The notes: generated from the sequence alone by a model not told the origin. Positions 1 to 10,805 are shown, counted from the first letter of the stretch. The stretch: DNA of 64,000 bases from Ligula intestinalis (GCA_036362985.1 JAYGXS010000001.1:19385604-19449603), one strand, 5' to 3'. Made by a program: numbers and translations.

Positions 1-346
1 CTATGTCTGCCTGTTTGTTTACAAGTTCGAATTTTTCTCACTTCTAATGATTGCTTGCTCATTCCATCTGCGTCCTGAGTCTTTCGCAGTGTGGCGCTTC
101 CGGAGGGTCGACAGCGGTTGAAAGAGGAGTGTGGAGGAGAGTGCAGAGTGGAAAGTTGACTAAGTTTGTAGGTAGGTAATCTTGGTTGTACATCCTGTTG
201 CGTCGTGTTATCTGCCGCAATGAAAAAAATAAGGTAAAAATTAAGTTGTTCGCTTAGCCCCTAACCTGTGACTACTTTTACTTTGATTAATTTTCGTCTA
301 GTTGGGCTTTTAGTTTAGTTGTATATTGCCAAGATTAGATAAACAC
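1..346. other. Unannotated flank
   Basis: AT-rich sequence with no open frame, repeat or RNA signature that I recognise. It ends where the terminal repeat of the next element begins. Confidence 0.5.
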
Positions 347-740
347 AGGGTGTCCCAAAAATGTATGCACATTATAAATAGTTGCAACCTTGGTGCTTAT
401 TACAATTTCATCATTTCAAAAATGTAAAACTATTAACAAGTATCGTTTTATTGTTTTTTTTTCAGTACATGTCCTCAAACTGACGTCCATTTTGATCCAG
501 ACATTGTTCTAAATACCACTCGCCATGCTGTACTTTTCGGTCTAGATAATCGTCATTAAGAGCATGGAGTAATCTTGGGATGCAACTTTTCTAGCGGTAA
601 CGTTGCATAGTGCGGGAATATGCAGTGAAAAACCAATAAAACGTTATTTGTAAATATTTTTAAATTTTTGAAATAATGAAATTATAATAAAGACCAAGTT
701 TACAATTATTTAAAACGAATATTCATTTTTGGGACACCCT
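347..740 (-). mobile_element. Tc1/mariner-type transposon remnant
   Basis: The segment is bounded by inverted ends: AGGGTGTCCCAAAAATG on the left (347-363) and its complement on the right (ending at 740). Such GGGTGTCCC ends are common in Tc1/mariner-like elements. Inside, the - strand carries a short frame (about 475-560) that reads like a transposase C-terminus and ends ...[17 protein letters not shown]. No catalytic residues are present, so this is an internally deleted, inactive copy. I could not confirm a TA target duplication. Superfamily assignment is inference from the ends and the tail peptide. Confidence 0.55.
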
Positions 741-2194
741 TTATATTTCAATAACTACGATGTGCTAAGCTAATTAAAATAAGCTAAACTCAATAAAACT
801 AACTGAACTAATACCACCAATCCCGCAAGTCAGACTTCTGGGGCTAGGGGTATCTTGGATGGGTGACCAATTTAACAATTATCAAAAATAACCGATAGTA
901 CAAGAACCCTGCCCTCCCCATTCCACATTTCTCGTTATCCTTGTCAATATTGACCATAAATCTTGGCACGTTTTGGACCCAGTGGCAGGTCTTTATTGAC
1001 TTAATCTATTCTATACACCTACCTCTTCCTTCTTTCCTTTCCTTCGACTTGTCTCCCTTTCTAAGCTTTGATAACTGACGTGCCGCCCCTTGTTTGCTCA
1101 AACTTGAACGAGTTGGAGTGAAGCCAATAAGTGGGACGTAGATTAAAACTCACCACGTGAGAAGCATCAGATGTTCAGTGAGGAGGACGTCGGATTATTC
1201 CTGTTTATAAATGATATGAAAACTTTTCGAGCATTATATTCAGTCGAATTCGGTGGCCCTTCATCATCCCCGCCTGTTATATTGTTTCTGACAACCCCGG
1301 GTGCCACGACTGCTAGCGGCGTTTGTCATCATCACATCGCATTAGGATAATCGTTTGTGATAGTAGTGATAATAAGTCGGAGGGCGGTGATACCACCGGC
1401 GGTAATAAAAATAATGGAGCTGATGGCTCTGATGATTGTGATTATGGCCAGACTGTTGACGATGTTGTCGGTGATAGTGATGATAGCGTGCGAGTGGGAT
1501 AACAGTGGGAAGGCCTGACACAGCATCCATTCCATCGTATTGGATGGGAAAACGACTATGTCAAAAAGACTGGGAGCCTCTATTCAGGTATTGGATTAGC
1601 TGCCTAAGGGCGGAATACGACCGAAACAACGCTGTTCTAATCTACCGATACCTCTATCGATACCACCTTGATCAGATTTGGCCTGGTAGGTTGCTGCCTG
1701 TTCGTGACCTCTGTTACTCATTCGAAACTTGTTTGCTTTGTCAAGCCAGTGTCTTAGTGTACATTCCTATTCCTGCATGAAACACATGCTGGCTCATCGG
1801 TGATGGTTGTAACCTAACTTGCTCTCTATCCCCCTTTCTGTCCTCAATCAAAAAACGTTCCAAATGTGACTTTTAGTGCCTTCATGATAGCCTAAAAGCG
1901 TTTCTACTTTATTCTGGTGTGGGAGAATTGCATAGCCCCAGCCTCGCTATTTCCCACCAGGTAGGAGCGGCGACCGTTCTCTGATGGTGAGTTGCAGTGA
2001 GAATCCAAAACATCGGGCAAATCAACTTTATGCTACAGCGATCGGAGGTGATATTAGACCATCATAGTCACTATGTGACAGTCTAGCGGGTTCACGTTGT
2101 GAGCTCCTGGGCCGAGCGAAACTTAATTGCTCCTCTACTAGATCGGCGAAGCACATATATTCATCATACTCCCGATCTCAACCGACAAAGCAAA
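741..2194. other. No recognisable feature
   Basis: Several short open frames occur here (for example 1505-1780) but none resembles a known protein or has convincing splice borders. I see no repeat shared with the rest of the window. Confidence 0.4.
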
Positions 2195-2345
2195 GAGCCC
2201 GTGGTGCCGTGGTAGAGTATTGAACTGAAAGACCAAAGGTTCCGGGTTAAAATCTCGGGGATTCCAACCCCTGAGATTGGGTATGAGTGGCTGATGACGG
2301 CTAACAGGCCAGAAATGGCCATTCCTGTCTCACCTGGCTTTGTCG
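2195..2345 (+). mobile_element. tRNA-derived SINE, family A
   Basis: A tRNA-like head has a box-A-like GTGGTAGAGTATTGAAC and a box-B-like GGTTCCGGGTTAAAATC. It is followed by a body with the core GGCCAGAAATGGCC (about 2308-2321), a near-perfect small palindrome. The same core with similar flanks recurs near 33850 (+), in reverse near 43860 and 44160, and weakly near 59130. Copies diverge strongly, which suggests an old family. The copy is too degenerate to be a tRNA gene. Confidence 0.6.
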
Positions 2346-3000
2346 AATCCATTTAATCAGATTAGACACTGCGTCCGATCAGGTATTACGTCTCTCTCGG
2401 GCCTCCAAAAGGGACCACGCTGTAGGTGCAGCGAACCAGACTTGCTCACCGCACGCGCTTATCTGGCTGCGTTGAGTCCATGTCAACTCACAATTACTGC
2501 CGTACACAAATTTGAGACGCAATGAACACTGGTCATTGCTTCGCACCAGCCACTGAGCTCAACATCATCACTAGCAGGTTGACAGGCTCAGTCAGTCAAC
2601 TGATGCATGAAAGAGAGAGAGAGGCCGACTCTAGGGAATTCATGTCACATCAGCAGCGAATTCCTCGTTACGAGACAGCTGGTGCGTCTAGGTCTACCAA
2701 GAGACGCTAAGAAGCATAACATGGAGAACTAGGTAGCTTGGTCCTTACAGGGGTTGGCGGCAGGTCGCAACGGCTCCTCCCTAATGTGGTTTTCGCTATA
2801 TTCTCACGCCTGTGAGATCCAGGCCGTCCTTATTGTAACCTGCTACACGCAGTGGAGACACATGAATGGGTTGCTTAGTGTCACTCACTGCATCCACGCC
2901 CACCTCTGACCGTCTTGACAGGGTCTTGTTATCGGATCGAGCAGAGTGATTGGGGATCGGACAGTTTTTAAGAAATTGGAAACATTTGTTTCCCGGTACA
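2346..3000. other. No recognisable feature
   Basis: Only short chance frames are present. A segment near 2750-2790 weakly resembles phrases in other dispersed repeats of the window but cannot be delimited. Confidence 0.35.
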
Positions 3001-3441
3001 AATTTAAAACAAGCGTACACTACAGGATTTATTGAATTCAATGAAATTCGTGAGAGCTTTTCAACTGCATCCTGCTGTTGCATTAGTTTGATAACGAATA
3101 GGACATACAACAGTTTGAAATTCCACAGAATGACATGGCGTAACGCCAAGGGTCATAGCTCGGTGTAACTAATGATCAGATAAAAGACGGATTTTCGTTA
3201 ACTCCCCTCACCCCTCCTTTCCTTCCTATGCGTTGACTTAATGCAGTGTCCTTTATCTGGTCATTATTTACACTGAATTATGACCCTTGCTGTTATGCCA
3301 TGTCATTCTGTAAAATTTCAAACGGTTCTATGTCCTATTCGTTATCAAACTCGCGCAATGAAAGGAAACAGTTGAGAAGCCGTCACGAAATTTATTGAAT
3401 TCAATAAATTCCGCTGTGTACGCTTGTTTTAAATTAAATTT
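3001..3441. repeat. Foldback inverted repeat (MITE-like)
   Basis: Two imperfect arms of about 190 bp (3001-3193 and 3249-3441) are reverse complements of each other across a roughly 55-bp centre. Matching landmarks are AAAACAAGCGTACAC on the left and GTGTACGCTTGTTTT on the right, and TGATAACGAATAGGACATA with its complement. The two overlapping open frames here (2796-3149 on -, 2950-3168 on +) are by-products of the arm sequence. No terminal target duplication is clear. It could be a foldback element or an inverted pair of a short repeat. Confidence 0.75.
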
Positions 3442-3507
3442 GAGCGTCGTTACCAACGTTGTTCATTGTGTGCCTCGCAATAGGCAAGGAGTTAGTTAAT
3501 CGTGATA

Positions 3508-3693
3508 CAGTAGTCGCCGGATATTAAGCACACGGTTAATAAGCCCGCCGCTTATTAAGCTCAATTTGGTCTGGGCCCGAAGTGGACTTAATAACCTGCG
3601 ACTGCTGCATTAAGCCCACGGTTACTAAGCCCGCCGCTTATTAAGCCCAATTTGGTCTGGGTCCGAGGTGGGCTTAATAGCCGGCGACTACTG
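3508..3693. mobile_element. TA-flanked MITE with internal 86-bp tandem
   Basis: The element starts CAGTAGTCGCCGG and ends CCGGCGACTACTG, and both sides are flanked by TA (3506-3507 and 3694-3695). That is the target duplication expected of the Tc1/mariner/pogo superfamily. Internally there are two copies of an 86-bp unit (3524-3609 and 3610-3695), each carrying TTATTAAGC and GGTCTGGG motifs. No transposase is encoded. A larger relative lies at 25839-26319. Confidence 0.8.
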
Positions 3694-3699
3694 TAGTAC

Positions 3700-4045
3700 G
3701 CTTTCACAGAATCGACAGTCTTTCCTCATCCACCTGAGTCCCGTGTCACAAAAGAATGAATAAAAAAACAGGAAGTGAGGCCGAACACAGGTGGCTGGCG
3801 TGGTGTGAGCTTGTGTCTTGGCGTGCCTAGGGTGCGCATCCCCAATAAAGCTGGTCGTACTCTGCTTCGGCTTTCCTACTGGTCCACCACATTTACCACG
3901 TATGCGGTTTTGGGGGGTGGAGGGTGAGGAAAGCAGTTGTGCGGTAGATGCTACGCAAGTGTCTACCTCACTATAAACTACTTCGCCCGCAAGTCGCCGT
4001 AGTGTTTGGCCCACTGACACAGTAACACCGCCCATTCTGTGCAAT
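3700..4045 (-). repeat. Dispersed repeat family U, fragment
   Basis: This stretch shares phrases with many other segments in the window: a GTGGCTGGCGTGG block, a CATCCACCTGAGTCCCGTGTC block and a TTTACCACGTATGCGG block. Related copies occur near 12300, 17880-18090, 23380-23700, 27120-27530, 34840-35150 and 35810-36480. The 118-codon frame on the - strand (3688-4044) is inside this repeat and is not convincing as a protein. The class of the family is unknown to me. Confidence 0.5.
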
Positions 4046-6068
4046 CAGATTCTGCACTTGGAAGTGCAGCTGCATGTGCATGAAATTAGCCTAGATAGTT
4101 AGGTAGGTAGTGTTGTAACAGTAACCAAAGCCGAGATGTCACTGCCTAATTACGTCTTGTGTGAGCCCCAAAGGAAGAACACGACAGGAAGAAGGCAAAA
4201 GCAGAAGTTTTTGAGCGTAATTGGTACAACATATTAAGGGCAACAAAGGCGTATAAAACTATGTCAATCAGGCCAATCAGCTTCTATCTGGGCGTGGGAA
4301 GCGACACGATTGACTTGTGACTGAGCGGCTGGCTGCAGCTTAAATTTTAAATCATTGCTCGATTGACTGCCAGTATGCGTTCGACGCGCGTAGGCCGATC
4401 GATAGCCTGCCGTGAGCGTGCTCACGACCTATATGTTAGCTGCCTGCTAGCTGTCCGTTAAGCTCCTCCTAACAGGTAGTGATTCGCTTTAGTTTGAAAA
4501 TATAATTCCAAATTTTTCAGAAAAATGACCGCCATTCGCTGTGAGTAAGATATGGCACGCAAAGCACATAACACCGGGAGATCACCGAAATGTGTAGTGG
4601 CCGAACAGTGCGATTGCCAATATCATAACGAGTCGTCCTTAAATGAATCGCAAAATGTAGGCAAAACTGGACTTATTTCAAAATGGCGTCATCGTCGAAC
4701 GCTAATGGCCTCTTTGTTGTGGTTCAAATAGACGCAGAGGGGTAAAAGTAGATTTTTAATGGGCACAATGTTCCAACTGATGTTTACATAAGAAAATTGC
4801 ATGCGAAGGTGGAAGAAAAATAGTGACGGCTCAGTTTCAAAAAGCTCGCATGCGCATTAAATTAACCTGTCTGGAGACAGTTTTGCTTCCTCTAGCGTCT
4901 GGTCTATTTAACTTTTCGTGGCCTGTCCAGAAATCCACAAAAATCTAGCTTGCATCTTTCCTTAACTGCAGGCCAGTAAATGCCTCTGTGACCGCTGCTG
5001 ATGCTACTTTAACCTGGATAAATGAGCCATCGTGGCCAGCGTTGCAGTAATACCGCCAGGCCGGGTACTTTATCGTCAGTCATAATTACCGGCAAACCTC
5101 GCTTCTGTTGGGTACTTCTGCAATTTATCATGGAACGCCGAGATTCATAGAACAGAAGGACCCCCGGACACTGAAGCGTCTGACCTACGCATACAACTGC
5201 TCAGGCGGCCAGCACCGAACATTAAGGGACAATTCCTGCTGCCTACTGTCCACTTTTGAGTACTGACGTCCCCCCCCCCTCCTCTTACTTAATCACGCGC
5301 GAATTCGTGGCCGGAACTGCATCGCCGTCAGCTGTTGCCGAAATTCAGTCGCTGTACTTTATAACCGAAACTAGACAGTCGATTGAAGTGCAAAACCCTA
5401 TCAGGGACGTCCGAGCTGCCTTTCCAGTTACTATTGGAAGTGGGTTAGTCACGCACCGCTGGTATCTGTCGGAATTCCCGCTATTCCCTGAGCCAATTAG
5501 CCAGGGAACTATGTGGAGTAAAGTCAGACCTGGAGAGAATACCGGGACTAAAGAGTCATGGAGGAAGACGTTTCCGACTGCCCGGCCATCCAACGCTTGG
5601 ACATATGTTGTGTGTGATATCTGCCGCCTAGTTTGAACTCCTACGCGTCATTTCTCCCTCCCTCGAAGGAAAGAAAAGCTGCTGCTGCTGCTGCTGCTTT
5701 AGTTCGGGAATAATAAGCATCCTCACCATACTTCCAAAAGTAGTATTAGCAAAAAGGTTGAAAAAGTTTCGCCGATGTTGTTAACACATGTTCTTCCCAG
5801 ACGGGAATATTAACTCAACCTCGGCACCAGTGCAGAGGGGAGTTTGCTGTAGTCGTAACCAGGATACCTACTAGTTCACGAATTGAGGCCGATGCTTCTG
5901 TGTGCGTATAAGCAGCGAAGAGGAAGGTTTTTCGCTCGTCAGAATCATAGCTTCATTCATCTGAGCTGTCGAATTCTTCCAGAAGCCCGTCGCCGACGTA
6001 CAGAGACCTGCACAGTCACCTCTAGACTAGCATTACTTGCGTTTGATTGGCCCCAACTCCCTATAAGT
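4046..6068. other. Mostly unannotated; short GCT tract
   Basis: The stretch contains a (GCT)n microsatellite of about 20 bp at 5679-5698. A 126-codon frame at 5256-5636 begins beside a poly-C run, lacks recognisable motifs and is probably chance. Nothing else is supported. Confidence 0.4.
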
Positions 6069-6527
6069 GTTAATAATAATAATAATATGTTTATTATGCC
6101 AGTTTACAGGCAATTGTAAAGAGTTGGTAATGCACCTCTTGGGCGCCTTCCAACACCTCGAAGACCGGAAAAAACCTAAAACAAACTCCCTATGTTGCGG
6201 CCAGTATTGGTTTTGTTTCAGGTTGTTTTTTTTGTCAATACTGGGCGAGATAGGGAGTTTGTTTCAAGTGAAAAAACCTGCCTTCAAACGTATGATACAA
6301 ACGGAATAAATGTACAGTTGTAAGCTGAGTTGACTCATCAGCAGGAGAACTGTTTCATATCGTTTGAAAACATTAGTTCCAGACGGAGAGGGTTGGCACA
6401 AGAACACAGTGTTCTCAGTCTTCCTTCAATGGTTTTCGGCAAAAGTTGCGCGCTATCGGCTGAAGGGTTAGCAGACTGCGGGCTGCTGCTTCAGCAGCAT
6501 TATCTTCAGCATGAAGCCTGGCGGAGT
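6069..6527 (-). other. LINE 3' untranslated region with hairpin
   Basis: This follows the stop codon of the LINE ORF2 in the - strand sense and ends at a (TAA)n run (6071-6087), which would form a 3'-terminal simple repeat as is common in CR1/L2-type LINEs. It contains an inverted repeat of about 43 bp per arm (6167-6209 and 6235-6279, sharing ACAAACTCCCTAT and its complement). The 3' boundary of the element is inferred. The hairpin could be part of the LINE or a separate small insertion. Confidence 0.5.
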
Positions 6528-9356
6528 TCAAAGTCCACGAACGCCATCAGAGTGAAAGAGAGATTCCACCGAGTCAGCACCCAAAATTCGTGAAAGTTGC
6601 CCTGAATGTAGAAAACTAGTTATAGCTCTCTTAAACATAGGGTAGTTTTGCTGGGTTTTAATACTTTTGGGCAGCTTATTCCAGATTGATATGGCGTTTA
6701 CTGAAAAGAATTGCCGGTACTTAACTGTACGTGCCATAGGAAGAAATAAAAATACGTCTCGATGACTGGCGCGTCGAGAGTGCTCAAGCTGCCTTATTGT
6801 ACTAAGGGGATTAAAGGTTTGACCATTCAAAAGTTTAAACAGTAAAAAAAGACCCTTCTGCAATCGACGAAGCCATAGGGGATCCAGCTTTATAAGTTCG
6901 CACCTTTGTTGGTAGGTTAAGTTACGGTGTTCTGTAGTGAAAACTCTTCTAGTGAAGAAGTGCTGCACCGATTCTATTTTCTTCCGTTCACTAGTGCGCA
7001 GAAGACTGAATAAGGGTGAGCAGTATTCAAGACTAGGTCTCACGTACATATTATAAAGGCTAGTTCTAACCTTGATAGTCTTAAAATTTCTAAGGATAAA
7101 TCCGGTGGTTCGGCGTGCTTTCGAGACTATCATGGCACAGTGCTCTGACAAATTGAGACTATTAGAGTAGGATATGCCCAAATCCTTGATAACTCCTGGG
7201 ACATTTAATTCGTGGCCGTCAATGCTTAATTCCGGTTGATGATCGTCGCCAACAACCATAATGGAACATTTGTGCCATGAAAGGGTGAGGCGCCATGTGC
7301 AACACCACTGGGCGAAGGCCTGAAGATCCTTTTTTATCAGCTCGAGCACGATGTTGCGATCTGCCGGTTTATATCGATAAGCGACTTTTAAATCATCAGC
7401 GTACATGAAGGGTCTGCCATTCTGAAAACAATCTGAAACTTCGTTGACAAACAGGCAAAATAGGAGCGGACCCAGTACACTACCCTGTATAACTCTACTC
7501 CTCACATGCGTGGGGTTGGAGATAACATTGGAAATTTTTACTCGTTGTGTGCGAGCACCTAAATAGGAAGATATGAAGTTCAGTGGCTTGCTACCTATGC
7601 CGAAGGAGGCTAGTTTCAGAAGGAGGAGGTTATGATCGACCCGATCAAAGGCCTTAGTAAAATCAAAATAGACGCTATAAGTGGCAAAACCGCTGTCTCT
7701 AGATTGCAGCACATAATCAAAGAAAGAGAGCTGACAGGTGTCAGAAGATAGTTTCTCGATAAAGCCATGTTGAGCTGTATTGAGCAGGTTGTTCTCTGTC
7801 AAGTGACGCATCATCTTTTCTTTGATTAAGGTCTCCAAGATCTTCGAGGCTGCGGGAAGTGTATTTATTGGCCTAAAGTTGTCGAATGAGGTCGATCGGC
7901 CATGCTTGCGAATAGGCATTATGTGCGATTCCTTCCACAACGAAGGAAAGGTTTCGCTCTCAAGAGCAAGATTAAATACCTTACAAAGAATAGACGGAAA
8001 GATATCATTCGCTTCAGCTTTTAGAAGGCTAACTGGGACGCCATCGGGTCCTGGACTATAGGATTGACGATAACGACGAATGGCTACAGTCACATCCCAG
8101 ACGGTAAAACTTATGGTTTCGAGTATGGCACCTGTCCAAGCCTGGATAACCGGAGGTGCAGCGAACGAGCTTTCACTAAACGTTTTGGATAGGAACGCAT
8201 TGAAGCTATCGGCGGTCAACTTAGCGTCAGCTATGGGGTTTTCTAAAGCATCTTGAAGAATGGGGTGTTGCGTTTTCCTCTGCGCTTTTACTGTACGCGA
8301 AAAGAGTTTCGCAACATTAAGGGAAGGATTTTCAGCGAAGTGAGCCTCATCGGCTATCTGCTTTTCTTCGGAGAGCTTCTTGGCCTGCTCAAAGATCAGT
8401 GTGATCAAGGGCAGAACGGAAGTGTCGTTCTGCCGATGCAAACGACGAGAGAGTTTACGCAGCCTACGACGGAAAGACAGAGGAAGGTACACTTCATCCT
8501 TGACATGTATTACTTTCTTACGGGGGACAAAGTGGAGGATGAGTGGATCCAACACTTTGTACAGTGCACCGGTACAAACATTTACATCCAAACATTGGAA
8601 AAATTCAGACCAGTCGAGAGCGTTTAGATGTGCCAGTAGGTCAGCCGTGTTTGCTGATCGGAAGTCATGATAAAAACTATATTTCTGGGAAAATGTTTCA
8701 TTCGCCTCCAGTTCTAGTTCACTAACAACTGTAAGATGGTCTGAACTCCCAAGTGCGTCTAAGGATGACACTGAAAGTGGTTCGCATCCCCTACAAAAAA
8801 TTAGTTCGAGTATGTTTGCTCCTCGAGTGGGAAAATCGACTACCTGATCCCACATGCCGATATCTATTGCCTCAAGTAAGTTCTCAAACTTTGAAGGACC
8901 GGATGGTGGAAACCATTGCACGTCAGGAAGGTTAAAATCGCCTGCAATCAAGCAATACTTAAGATTCAAGTCAGCTGCGGCATGAAATGCCTGCGAGAGA
9001 CAAAGATCGTAGTCTGCATTGGCATTAGGTGGGCGATAAACACAGCCAACAAGTAAGGAGTATTTGTTTTTTAGAACAACTCGTAGCCAGCAGCTCTCCT
9101 CCACCGCTGTGAATTGTGGATAGTCCAACGGGAGAAATGCAAGTGGCTGCTTAATATAGATGCAGCTTCCTCCGCCACGGCCATTGTTTCGATCGTTCCG
9201 AACGCATGAGTAACCTAGAACGGAGAGTTCTGAGTCAGCTACAGAGGCCGATGCCCATGTCTCAGTTACCATAACAATGTCTGGGCGGTTGACGAAAACC
9301 ATAGTCTGGAGCAGAGGCATTTTATTAATCAGTGATCTGGCATTTAAAACGACCAA
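6528..9356 (-). CDS. CR1-type LINE ORF2: endonuclease + reverse transcriptase
   Basis: An uninterrupted 942-codon frame. Residues 1-215 form an APE-like endonuclease: NARSL at 5, TETW at 31, GCVYRPP at 104, GDFN at 139 and SDHLTV at 205. Residues about 430-690 form the reverse transcriptase: SPGPDGVP at 434, FRPINTLP at 494, the first catalytic Asp in YFDFTKAFDRVDH (D565), QGSVLGP at 624 and the YADD box at 652-655. The C-terminus ends in the FFSVNAISIWNKLP block typical of CR1/L2/Rex-like elements. The frame is open well upstream of the listed start, into the end of ORF1, so the true start is uncertain. One oddity is Glu184 in NILELIF, where the endonuclease family normally has Asp. All reverse-transcriptase catalytic residues are present, suggesting a young copy. 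Confidence 0.93.
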   Translation of the reverse strand: MVVLNARSLINKMPLLQTMVFVNRPDIVMVTETWASASVADSELSVLGYSCVRNDRNNGRGGGSCIYIKQPLAFLPLDYPQFTAVEESCWLRVVLKNKYSLLVGCVYRPPNANADYDLCLSQAFHAAADLNLKYCLIAGDFNLPDVQWFPPSGPSKFENLLEAIDIGMWDQVVDFPTRGANILELIFCRGCEPLSVSSLDALGSSDHLTVVSELELEANETFSQKYSFYHDFRSANTADLLAHLNALDWSEFFQCLDVNVCTGALYKVLDPLILHFVPRKKVIHVKDEVYLPLSFRRRLRKLSRRLHRQNDTSVLPLITLIFEQAKKLSEEKQIADEAHFAENPSLNVAKLFSRTVKAQRKTQHPILQDALENPIADAKLTADSFNAFLSKTFSESSFAAPPVIQAWTGAILETISFTVWDVTVAIRRYRQSYSPGPDGVPVSLLKAEANDIFPSILCKVFNLALESETFPSLWKESHIMPIRKHGRSTSFDNFRPINTLPAASKILETLIKEKMMRHLTENNLLNTAQHGFIEKLSSDTCQLSFFDYVLQSRDSGFATYSVYFDFTKAFDRVDHNLLLLKLASFGIGSKPLNFISSYLGARTQRVKISNVISNPTHVRSRVIQGSVLGPLLFCLFVNEVSDCFQNGRPFMYADDLKVAYRYKPADRNIVLELIKKDLQAFAQWCCTWRLTLSWHKCSIMVVGDDHQPELSIDGHELNVPGVIKDLGISYSNSLNLSEHCAMIVSKARRTTGFILRNFKTIKVRTSLYNMYVRPSLEYCSPLFSLLRTSERKKIESVQHFFTRRVFTTEHRNLTYQQRCELIKLDPLWLRRLQKGLFLLFKLLNGQTFNPLSTIRQLEHSRRASHRDVFLFLPMARTVKYRQFFSVNAISIWNKLPKSIKTQQNYPMFKRAITSFLHSGQLSRILGADSVESLFHSDGVRGL

Positions 9357-9394
9357 TTTAAGAGGGCATGTCTGAGGTTTCGGTGGCGGGACAG

Positions 9395-10805
9395 CTAGGC
9401 CGTCACTGTTACCGGCTTCGACCAGAGCGATGTCCTTTTGACCTGAACTATTTTTCCCTCTCTTATTTTGAGATTTGTCTCGCCATTGGTTCTCCGTTTT
9501 TCCAGCTCTATTATTAGCTGTCTCATCTTTCTCCGCTCTTTCAACTCGTAATCCGGCTGAAAAAACACTTGCGAATGCAGACTCCGTAAGGATGGTTTGC
9601 GCTCTAGCAAGAGTTTTGCCTGTGCTTCAGTTTCTAAAATAACTTTTAGAGGTCGTGGCCGAGAAATAGATTCTGGAGCTGTTGGAGCCTTCCCTATTCG
9701 AAATGCCTTAAGAATGCGGAAAGACTCGCCTGGTTTTAGCAACGGTTTGGCGTACACCCGCATAAGACCCACGTCATGGTCAATTCGTTCTTGTGCAATT
9801 GACGACTCTGACTCTGGGGCACCCTTTACAACTATTTTCTGCTTGCGACTCAATGGGGCATCTGTTGCAAGCTCACGTGTTTCAGCCGAGGGAGCAATTG
9901 TATCCGGTACACGCGGTTCTGATGTACTGGCTATTGGGTTAGCTGAATGCAAACCAGTGAACCGTTTGGCTTTCTTAGGCTTATGCCTCTTTTGAGTTAT
10001 GATCTTGTCAAATTCTTGGTCATCACTTTCTTGTGCAGAGTCGAGCAACGATGTGGTGCTAGGATGCAAATCCCGATAATTGCTACTGTCGCTTAAGCCG
10101 AGTGACGATGGTGTAGCCCGTGGGCTTGCCACATGATCCGATATGCAGGTTTCAGGCGTGTCGACAGACATGTCCAAATCCAAGTCAATATCAGCGTCAA
10201 CTCGTTCTTGTGCAATTGTTGACGCTATCTCTGGAGCCCCTTTTACAACTATATTCTGCTTGTGACTCACTGGTGCATCTGTTTCGAGCTCACGAGTTCC
10301 GACCAAGTGGCCATCTGTATCCGGTACTAACAGTTTGATGGGTCCTGATGTGCCGGTTTTTGGGTTAGCTGACTGCGCATTCCTGGCCCATTTAGACTTT
10401 TGACCCTTTCTAGCCCTATGCTTTTTTGGCTTCATGATCTTATCGACCTCTGTATCGTCGCTTTCTAGTGCAGCATCAAGCAACGATGTGACGCTAGGAC
10501 GCAAATGCAGATCATTGTTAGTGCTACCTGAGCAGAGTAACGATGGCGTAAACTGCGGATTTATTTTAGATTCTTTGCGATCGAGTGAGACGCCCGCTGG
10601 TTTACTTGCTTCGGCAGATGATATGCGAGTTCCAGGTTTACCGGCCGAGGCTATCTGAGCATATGTACTTTTATTTATCCCCGGTTTTTGGCCGACATAG
10701 GCTGTTTTAGCCGCTGTATAAGAAATATGCGTTTTTAGATGGCCTATCTCTTGTTTTAGTTTATTTACCTCGTGGTAAAGTTCCTGTTGCTTGTATTTAT
10801 GTGGC
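9395..10805 (-). CDS. LINE ORF1 (coiled-coil, internally duplicated)
   Basis: The frame is open from just after a TAA near 10806 to a TAG at 9395-9397, about 470 codons; no clear ATG marks the start, so the N-terminus may be truncated. The first ~35 residues (KQQELYHEVNKLKQEIGHL...) look like a coiled coil, as expected for ORF1 proteins that bind element RNA. The middle holds two imperfect copies of a ~145-residue unit beginning TSLLDxAxESDD and ending VVKGAPExxSxIAQER. The C-terminus has a basic, helical stretch and NLKIREGKIVQ. It sits directly upstream of ORF2 in the same element and overlaps its open frame. I recognise no zinc knuckle or esterase domain. Confidence 0.75.

Noticed and set aside
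5256..5636. 126-codon frame as a gene
   Set aside because: It starts next to a poly-C run, has an overlapping - strand frame and no recognisable motif.
8253..8935. + strand frames of 60-124 codons over the LINE
   Set aside because: They are shadows of the 942-codon ORF2 on the opposite strand.
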